Source of the DNA: Botryococcus braunii
Lineage: Eukaryota > Chlorophyta > Trebouxiophyceae
Reading direction: 5' to 3'
Assembly (NCBI GenBank): GCA_002005505.1
Contig: KV908647.1
Location: forward strand, 19,631 to 40,180
DNA length: 20,550 nt
Every line of letters starts with the position of its first letter. Within the stretch, counting starts at the first letter, position 1. Below the pieces are notes generated by a model. That model saw only the letters and a program-made list of their open reading frames with translations, searched no databases and was not told the origin of the DNA. A program made the position numbers and the translations under genes. Shown here in pieces: positions 1 to 20,550 of the stretch.

Positions 1-255
1 GTTCGAAGCGACAAAGGGATTTGCGAACAGTGGTCGAGCCGATCAGAAGTCGTTGTGCCGCACAGCTTGTGCGGCGTTACATCGTCTCCCATGCTATTTC
101 CAGCCTGTTTTTACTATAACACATAAAACAAGCTCTCTCTTCTGAAGTGCTCATGTCCACGGTCTGTCAGCCAACACGAAGGCGTGCGGTCATTTAGCTG
201 GGCGCTGAACTTGTTTCGTGAATACTTCGTATCAGCACTTGGTCAATCGTTTGCA
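1..255 (+). other. Presumed upstream and 5' UTR region of the ankyrin-repeat gene
   Basis: No coding exon is recognised here. The frame leading into the ATG at 256 is open back to a TAA at 124-126 but contains no earlier ATG, which fits untranslated leader sequence. I see no convincing TATA box. A short run of CT dinucleotides lies at about 133-140. A coding exon of a longer upstream protein cannot be excluded because the window begins here. Confidence 0.35.
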
Positions 256-2606
<2,351 letters not shown>

Positions 2607-2887
2607 GCAAAAGTAAGAGCTCCACATGGCAGGCGGTCACCAAGGTGGAGATATTATGTGGTTGCTGCTGCTTTGAGAGGGCACTGTACTTGCCTGCACT
2701 TTGCTGTTAGCCACCAACAAGCAAGGAGCAGCAAGGACAGGGGTGGGTCGGTGAGTCCTATCAAACGGCCACTCAGTCGGTCAGGCTCAAAAGGAGGACA
2801 ACCCAGAAAGCATTGGCGTACAGAAAAGACAGTGAGAAGCTAGCTGTCCTCCTCACTGGATGTTGAGCTCCTGACCTCCTCACTGCC
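2607..2887. other. Short intergenic region between two + strand genes
   Basis: It follows the ankyrin-gene stop and precedes the proposed ATG at 2888, so it must hold the 3' UTR of one gene and the promoter and leader of the next. The 11-mer ATGTTGAGCTC occurs twice near the end, once upstream of the proposed start and once at the start itself. No clear polyadenylation or TATA signal was seen. Confidence 0.4.
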
Positions 2888-12820
<9,933 letters not shown>

Positions 12821-13180
12821 CCATTCTTAAATTTGTAACACTTTCGAGACAGGATGTGCTGAGTTCGTATCTGTTTCAGCAATGATCCATCACGATATGT
12901 ATGGGTGTTATATAGCATCACACTCTAATGTCACCCAATGTTTTCGAGCAGCCAGAAGGGGCTTATGTGGAGCGCTTGTACATACAAGATGTACACATCT
13001 TGTGTTCACAACAGACAATGTATTCATCAAGTTGGAAAGTTTCAACGTCCTTGCACATTTGTTTACGATTATTGTAAATCGGTTCACAATATTGGTGTCA
13101 CCTTGAGGTGGCCGAATTTCTTTCCGAAGGAAATGTTAGTCTGTCTTCAGCAGTGCACTAAACAAAATTAGGGAACGTTA
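12821..13180. other. Presumed 3' UTR and start of the long gene-poor region
   Basis: No coding exon supported. A short perfect inverted repeat, ACAAGATG/CATCTTGT with a 4-base loop, lies at 12984-13003. No AATAAA was seen close to the stop. Confidence 0.3.
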
Positions 13181-13189
13181 ATGAGTACG

Positions 13190-13291
13190 ATATTTACGGT
13201 CACTACGGTATACATGTGTCCGAAGTACCGTAAAGATCGTACAATACGGTATATTTACGGTACATATATGTCCGAAGTACCTGTATACATC
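13190..13291. repeat. Two copies of a TACGGTAYA...TGTCCGAAGTACC block
   Basis: TGTCCGAAGTACC recurs with a spacing of about 52 bp (near 13217 and 13269). Each copy is preceded by TACGGTAYA and followed by a TAC- or TAA-rich tail. GGTAC/GTACC arms around each copy can pair. Confidence 0.6.
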
Positions 13292-13465
13292 GTCTTATGT
13301 CCTTCCCAGTAGTTGGCATAAATAATAATTATGGCGAAGCACCGGTATTAGGACTATCACTAAAAATACTAATAGTGGTAGAAGCAAATACCGGTAGTTG
13401 TAGTTGCGATTTTAAAAAAAGGGGGATTTATTTTCAAAGCGAGGGGGGGGGGGAGCGAACTGTAG

Positions 13466-13490
13466 TACTGGGTACGTACAGTACCCAGTA
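13466..13490. repeat. Perfect 10-bp inverted repeat with 5-base loop
   Basis: TACTGGGTAC and GTACCCAGTA are separated by GTACA. A 12-base G run lies just upstream at about 13442-13453. It may be the end of a small element, but no terminal repeat pair was found. Confidence 0.6.
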
Positions 13491-13491
13491 T

Positions 13492-14714
<1,223 letters not shown>

Positions 14715-14959
14715 GTGCGCGAGCACGCCCATGCTCTGCTCACCCCTTCGACTTCCAAAAGCTCTGGCTGCAGTGGCTTCCTTAGCAGATTGCTCCATGC
14801 TTCACCGTTTAAAATGTTTCAATTCATTGGCAATAATGCACGGGTACGCTTTGCAATCCTTCCCTTGTGTTTTATAGGGCTGAAATTGCGGATATCCTGC
14901 ATATACCATACCCATAACCACGCTCCTCGGCCATACGGGTACCCGTAACAAAGTTGCCC

Positions 14960-15380
14960 TTCCAGTGACAGGCCGCGGGGTAGGTCCCGGGCGCAAAGTC
15001 AGCCGGAAGAGGGTTTTCCTGTACGTATTTCCGGAGACCTGTAGAACCATGCTAGGGGTCTGACCCCGGGGGCGCGCGCTAGGGTTTCCCCGGGATTTGA
15101 GGCGCCACCCACGTGGCCCACCCTCAAGGCCTGGCTAGGGGGTGGAAACCCCGGATCCGGGTCCGTAAGGCCCCAGGAACTCCCATATCAGCTCCCAGTC
15201 CAGACCGGTCCCCAGGGGCTCCAGGCCCCCGGCAGTGCAGCGCGTGCAGCTCCCCCCGCCCCTTCTCCAGCCTGATCCACACCACGTGCGCTGCTCAGGA
15301 CTTTGGAAGACGGGTTCCCAAATCTTGTAGCTCATGCTAGGGGCTGCGCGAGGCCTGGCTGTGCCGCGATCGGCTTGATC
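14960..15380. other. GC-rich island without recognised gene
   Basis: This stretch is visibly richer in G and C than its neighbours, with many GGGG and CCCC runs (GACCCCGGGGGCGCGCGCTA near 15061). CATGCTAGGGG occurs twice, about 285 bases apart. Open frames exist on both strands but show no domain; high GC alone lengthens frames. Confidence 0.4.
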
Positions 15381-15598
15381 AGGGGTGATCGGCAGGCAGA
15401 GAATGGCCAGTTTTGATTCTCCACCGCTGGTAAGGACCACTGCTTGGGATTCCAATATACGTTTAGTGACAGATTGAAAAAGTTTGTCTGCGACGGCTGG
15501 ATTTGGTTGGATGATCGATGCCGCGGCGTGATCCGCCCATCAAGTGAGTAAATGTTTGCGCGTGTCTGTGTATGAGGAGGGTGGAGAGGATGGCTTCC

Positions 15599-15599
<1 letters not shown>

Positions 15600-15690
<91 letters not shown>
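15600..15690. repeat. (GT)n microsatellite, about 45 units
   Basis: A perfect GT tract on the + strand, ending in GGGGACCCACTTGGGG. Confidence 0.97.
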
Positions 15691-15693
<3 letters not shown>

Positions 15694-15741
15694 GACCCAC
15701 TTGGGGTGGAATCCCCACAATTTAAAGTGGCATTAATTGTT

Positions 15742-15766
15742 CGTGGCTTGGCTTGGCTTGGCTTGG
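15742..15766. repeat. (GGCTT)4 short tandem repeat
   Basis: GTGGCTTGGCTTGGCTTGGC runs into CTTGGTCAA. The TTGGCTTG word recurs throughout the larger repeat that follows, so this may be a seed or relic of that array. Confidence 0.7.
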
Positions 15767-15849
15767 TCAATGTGCATGCTCCATTCCTTGCTTGTTATGG
15801 ATTGGAACTCTAAATATGTCATTGAAGGCCTTTACAGTGCAGTGGAAAC

Positions 15850-16500
15850 GTTGGGGGCCCGTTGGCGTGGCATGCCACTAGTGGAATTGGCTTCCCCCCG
15901 TGCTTGAACTTCCACACACCCTGCATAGTAGGCCTTTGAGTACAATGGAATGGGTTGGCTTGCTTGATATGCATGTTGGATGGGGGCCCGTTGGAGTGGC
16001 ATGCATGGCTCACTAAGATTGGCTTGTTGCATTTCATGGGTCTTGGCTAGTTCCACCTTATGGTGTCCAATTCCTTCACCCCATTCTTATTTGACATCGG
16101 TATTTGTTACACATTCTCCAGATATCATTGGAGCATTGGAAGGGGGTGACTTGATGGTTTTGCACGGTGAGGAGGGCTCAATTGGCTTGGCATGCATGCT
16201 TCACTAGTGAAGGGACTTGGCTAGTTCCACCTAATGGTGTCCAATTCCTTCACCCCATTCTTATTGACCTTGGCATTTCACACACATTCTCCACATATCA
16301 TTGGGAATCGATGGAAGCATTGGAAGTGTTTGGCTTGTTGCTTTAGCATGTTGAGAAGGGACCCATTTGGCTTGGCATGCATGCCCCACAAGTGAAGGGA
16401 TTTGGCTAGTTCCACCTAAATATGTTCAATTCCTTCACCCCATGCTTATTGACCTTGGAAATTCACACACATTCTCCACATGTTGTTGGGTCATGAAAGA
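15850..16500. repeat. Diverged tandem repeat array, 4 to 5 units of about 130-185 bp
   Basis: The landmark TTGGCTAGTTCCACCT occurs near 16042, 16216 and 16401 (spacing 174 and 185). It is followed each time by CCAATTCCTTCACCCCAT (or close), then CACACATTCTCCACAT (or close), and preceded by TGGCATGCATG. An upstream partial unit shows GGGGGCCCGTTGG twice, about 129 bases apart. The units differ by substitutions and indels. It looks like a small satellite array and no coding frame spans it. Confidence 0.8.
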
Positions 16501-16592
16501 CTCCGTCCCTATTGTCGAAGAAGACATGCCGTTGGGAATACATCTGACTTGTGTTGACAGAAAGAACTTGCAAACACGGGGAGGGGTTGAGT

Positions 16593-17283
<691 letters not shown>

Positions 17284-17340
17284 GGCCAGGGCGCTCCCCT
17301 GGCCGGCCTCCCAACAATCTCGACTCGAGATTGTCGAGTC
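17284..17340. repeat. Three adjacent or overlapping perfect hairpins
   Basis: GGCCAGGG/CCCTGGCC (17284-17304, 5-base loop) is followed by CAATCTCGA/TCGAGATTG (17315-17333, 1-base spacer). GACTCGA/TCGAGTC (17322-17340, 5-base loop) overlaps the second, so those two cannot form together. Confidence 0.7.
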
Positions 17341-18374
17341 GATCTAATTTCGGACCAAGGATAGAGACCTGCGGGTACCCTGCGGATACCAATAAGAATC
17401 ATGAAGAAATGCCATTTCAAAATTATTTGATGGCAAGATTACAATCTGATGCCATGGGCAACGGATATCTATTCTCAACGCAACCCAACGATTCCCGATC
17501 TTCGACTACAGAAACCCTGGGGTCTGCTGGTCTTAACTCGTGCGTGATTGATCTCATCTCTAGGCAGAAAGGATAAAACGTAGTTGAAACCTTAGATGTC
17601 GGTGCCCAAAGAGTTTGGTTTAACAAATCTCGTGAACTACGAAGTCCCAAGATGGACTCGGATCGTGTCCTGATAGGGAACGAGCAGCGACATTGCATGT
17701 CCAAGCAGCTTTGGCACTTCAAAAAAATTTAGATTCAATCCTGGAACCTCATAGAACTATAATGCTAGACACTTATATTTAGACCCCAATGCTAGAGAAC
17801 TTTATCACAAGACGGGTGCTGCCGTTGTTTTCTATCATTGAAGCAACATAATCGTCCAAAGAGTAATTGAAAGGCTGTCAAACATATTAAAAAACCCTAT
17901 CTGTGATTCGGTTTTGGCAGCATATATATAAAAGCCGAGTAGAAGTCGGATGCTACTTGCTATGGTGGGCTCGAACACCAGGGAATCTTACCAAAAAAAT
18001 GCAAATGACGATCAAGCATGTCCGAACATCATAATTTAGTTGTTTTAGAAGCAGACCTCCTTAACAAGCTATTGTTTCGTTCGTGGTGGGATGGGGAAGT
18101 CTGTCGCACACCATAGAAACCGCGTGAAAATCGCACACTTGTTATGGCATCTCCTGACGTTTTACATGGCAAAGCTTCACAACCAACACCACAACATGAA
18201 ATTTCATTCTTTAAAGAGCAAAAGTTGTCCAGGCAAACTTGCAAGAATTTTGCGCGATTCCTGAAGTACGGCGTGCCAAAGTGAGCGGGTTTTCACGCGA
18301 TTTCTCAGGGTAGTACCCAGGGGAGTACCCGGATCACCGCCGATCGAGATCGACGAATCAGTGAAATTTTTAGT
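17341..18374. other. Intergenic sequence, no gene supported
   Basis: Overlapping frames of about 100 codons occur on both strands near 17241-17722 without a domain or splice support. TATATATAAAAGCCGAG at 17924-17940 looks like a TATA box but no gene follows it. CGCGTGAAAA near 18121 and TTTTCACGCG near 18291 are inverted copies. Confidence 0.3.
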
Positions 18375-18665
18375 GGCAGAATTCTGCCAAAATGGCAGAA
18401 TCATTGAATTGAGGAGGTCAGGTGACAGAAATTATGGATTTTCCGAGTGCCGTTTCTGCCATTTGTGGCAGCGTAAAAGAAATGCGGATGGCCCGATTCC
18501 GTCACCGGTGGCAGAGGGCAAAATTAAATTGAACACAGCTACATCTGCCACGCTGGCAGAATGAAATGTAATTGGTGGTAGACAAATCTGCCACCCTGGC
18601 AATCCGAGGAAGCCACCACGTACTCCAGCAGTGCATCCAGGCCCCTGCGGCAGAGGGCAAAGGGC
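18375..18665. repeat. Tandem array of about 43-bp units with palindromic TCTGCCA...TGGCAGA junctions
   Basis: Unit starts (GGCAG or close) lie at about 18375, 18424, 18467, 18510, 18555, 18598 and 18649, so most spacings are 43-45 bp. Better units share AAATTAAATT followed by a CAC. Each junction forms a stem: TCTGCCA-CGC-TGGCAGA at 18544-18560, TTCTGCCA-AAA-TGGCAGAA at 18383-18401, TGCCA-CCC-TGGCA at 18589-18601. The array ends where a C/T tract begins. Confidence 0.8.
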
Positions 18666-18667
18666 CC

Positions 18668-18710
18668 CCCGCCCCCCCCCCCCCCCCCCCCCGCCCTCCC
18701 CTCTCCTCCC

Positions 18711-18768
<58 letters not shown>

Positions 18769-18919
18769 TCTCTCTCTCTCTCCCCCCTCTCCCCTCCCCT
18801 CTCCTCTCTCTTCTCTCTCTCTCTCCTCTCTCTCTTCATCTCTCCTTCTCCTCTCTCTTCTCTCTCTCTGTCTCTCTCTCTCTCCTCTCTCCTCTTCTTC
18901 TCTCTCTCTCTTCTCTCTT

Positions 18920-18956
<37 letters not shown>

Positions 18957-19146
18957 TCTCTCTTCTCTCTCTCTCTTCTCCTCTCCTCTCTCTCTCTCCT
19001 CCTCTCCTCTCTCTCCTCTCTCTCCTCTCTCCTCTCTCTCTCTCTCTCCTCTCTCTCTCCCCCCTCCCCCCTCCCCCCCCCCCCCCCCCCCCTCTCCTCT
19101 CCCCTCTCTCCTCTCCCCTCTCCCTCTCCTCTCCTCCTCTCCTCTC

Positions 19147-19186
<40 letters not shown>

Positions 19187-19222
19187 TCTCTCCCCTCCTC
19201 TCTCCTCTCTCCTCTCTCTCTC

Positions 19223-19254
<32 letters not shown>

Positions 19255-19387
19255 CTCTCCTCTCTCTCTCCCTCTCCCTCTCTCCTCCCCTCTCCCCCTC
19301 TCTCCTCTCTCTCTCTCTCTCTCTTCTCCTCTCTCCCCTCTCCTCTCCCTCTCTCTCCTCTCTCTCTCCTCCTCTCTCTCTCTCCTC

Positions 19388-19446
<59 letters not shown>

Positions 19447-19532
19447 CTCTCTCTCCCCCCCCTCCCTCCCCCCTCTTTCTCTCCTCTCCTCTCTCTCCCC
19501 CTCCTCTCTCTCCTCTACCCTCTCCCCCCCCC
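18668..19532. repeat. 865-bp polypyrimidine C/T tract
   Basis: Almost pure C and T on the + strand: mixed CT, CCT and CTT blocks with C runs near 18668-18692, 19072-19092 and 19157-19183. Only a few other bases occur. Long Ser/Leu or Arg/Glu frames across it (over 300 codons) are artefacts. Confidence 0.97.
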
Positions 19533-19736
19533 CTTGTCTCCTTCCCATCTTTCTGTTTTCTTGTTGTTCTCTTCCCTTTCACACATAATTTTGCCCGATC
19601 TTTCTTGATGTATCTCATCGTACTACATGTTGTTTCAATGCAAAACAGTATGTTAATCACAAATTCAAACCGGTAGCTCTTACTGACAAAAGGGGTGCAA
19701 AGGCCGTTCAACTTGGAAAATTCTTGACTTTGGCAC

Positions 19737-19840
19737 CATTCTGCCACCCCGGCAGAGGGAAATTAAATTCGTGACACTGTTTTCCGCCACCCTGTGCGGA
19801 GGAAAATAAATTGTCGACACGAGAATCCGCCAAGTGCATA
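19737..19840. repeat. Further units of the 43-bp palindromic repeat beyond the C/T tract
   Basis: TCTGCCACCCCGGCAGA (19740-19756) is followed by GGGAAATTAAATTCGTGACA and then TCCGCCACCCTGTGCGGA about 44 bp on. Next come GGAAAATAAATTGTCGACAC and a last CCGCC near 19828. The two blocks match the consensus of the array at 18.4-18.66 kb, including the AAATTAAATT core and trailing CAC. Confidence 0.75.
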
Positions 19841-20160
19841 ACTCTGAATTCCTTAAAAATACACTGTCGACGACGATCAGCTGCGCTACCCCTATTGGGC
19901 AGTCATCTGGTAGCTATTTTGTTAAAGCTATTGAAGCGAGTGCGGCGGTTAAAAAGCAAGGTGAGCTTGTAAGATTAGACTTAGGAACATTTAGACCCCA
20001 TTGATGCATCATGTAGGTTAGGTCAGGTAAGCCCTTTTGCGTTTCGCGCGTGTTGTAGTCAAGAAGAATGCCTGCAACTCATTCCGGATCCATAACGCTG
20101 CAGGAATCTTATTTAAGTTTTGCTTGATAGCCTGTATGTACGGCTTTTTAGCTCTGCGAA
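19841..20160 (+). promoter_or_regulatory. Presumed promoter and 5' leader of the E2 gene
   Basis: This lies directly upstream of the ATG at 20161. No TATA box stands out. AGGTTAGGTCAGG near 20013-20025 contains two AGGT(T/C)A-like words, and GTCGAC occurs twice close to 19815 and 19866. Limits of the leader cannot be set from sequence alone. Confidence 0.3.
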
Positions 20161-20550
20161 ATGACCACGGCGAGCCCTTCGAAACGTCGAGAGATTGACG
20201 TGAAGAACTTGTAAGTGCTTTCTTGCGATTTCCCACCATATGTAGCTATTATGCTGGCAATATATTTATGCTGCAGGTATATGATATCATGGGGGGTTTT
20301 GGTCAGAATGATGAGTAGTTATCCAGTCAAGCTGAATAACGACAACATAAGCGATTTTTGTGTGTCCTTCAAGGGCCCGCCAAACAGTATGTCCCTTCTG
20401 TGGGATTTTGCCATCATGTTTCAGGACTGTGGGTTTCACTATCATGACCTTGATGTTTGCTGCAGAGCTAATTGTGTGCCTGGATGCAGGTCCGTATGCA
20501 GGGGGTTTCTGGAAGGTTCACGTGATCTTACCAGAGGCATATCCTTACAA
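20161..20550 (+). CDS. Ubiquitin-conjugating enzyme E2, UBC8/UBE2H type, N-terminal part (cut by window end)
   Basis: Exons 20161-20210, 20307-20386 and 20490-20550+ join in frame through GT-AG introns (Leu17 TT|A, Ser44 A|GT). The 63 complete residues begin MTTASPSKRREIDVKNLMM, contain FKGPPNSPYAGGFWKVHVIL and end LPEAYPY. SPSKRR...D at the N-terminus, the GP...YAGG turn, W-K-V-x-V and the LPEAYPY segment are hallmarks of the E2 fold and of the UBC8/UBE2H branch in particular. Members accept ubiquitin from E1 on a cysteine and pass it to substrates with an E3; yeast Ubc8 works in regulated turnover of gluconeogenic enzymes with the GID ligase. The HPN motif and catalytic cysteine lie beyond the window. 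Upstream in-frame acceptor use at 20465 would insert eight residues before the YAGG turn. Confidence 0.88.

Noticed and set aside
17915..17980. TATATATAAAAG followed by GGGCTCGAACACC, suggesting a small RNA gene
   Set aside because: No snRNA or tRNA body could be folded or recognised after the TATA-like string.
18375..18665. CRISPR-like array of short palindromic repeats
   Set aside because: The genome is eukaryotic, the units are contiguous without variable spacers, and no associated genes exist; it is a tandem repeat.
18502..19747. Frames of 300-348 codons on both strands, the longest in the window
   Set aside because: Pure products of the C/T tract; no start context, no domain, and all frames are open because the tract contains no stop codons.

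Overview
The window is nuclear DNA from an intron-rich eukaryote. Genes are split by GT-AG introns with short exons, and the space between exons is full of long simple repeats. A plant-lineage organism, perhaps a streptophyte alga or a seedless plant, fits this style, but the sequence gives no decisive marker. All three gene models lie on the + strand.

Layout. (1) 256-2606: a small four-exon gene for a 222-residue ankyrin-repeat protein; its last intron holds a 0.6 kb C/T tract. (2) 2888-12820: a string of short exons with compatible splice phases. I read them as one long gene, or possibly two, for a coiled-coil protein with a Ser/Pro/Asp-rich disordered part. It starts at a clear ATG plus GTAAGT first exon and ends at a well-supported terminal exon. 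One intron appears to have a GC donor, and the introns carry GT, GA, CT and G repeats. No family could be recognised. (3) 12821-20160: more than 7 kb with no supported gene. It holds compound microsatellites, a diverged 130-185 bp tandem repeat (15.85-16.5 kb), nested hairpins (17.28-17.34 kb) and a 43-bp palindromic tandem array near 18.4-18.7 kb. Related units reappear at 19.74-19.84 kb, on the far side of an 868-bp C/T tract. (4) 20161-20550: the first three exons of a UBC8/UBE2H-type ubiquitin-conjugating enzyme, cut by the window end before its catalytic cysteine.

Microsatellites fill roughly a sixth to a fifth of the window. Long reading frames inside them (Ser-Leu, Cys-Val, His-Thr, Arg-Glu repeats) are artefacts. 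The genes show no shared pathway. The most unusual signals are the split 43-bp palindromic array, the same-strand orientation of all eight long GT tracts, the probable GC-AG intron, the duplicated exon-sized block at 6.87-7.07 kb, and tandem splice acceptors in the E2 gene that would add eight residues in frame.
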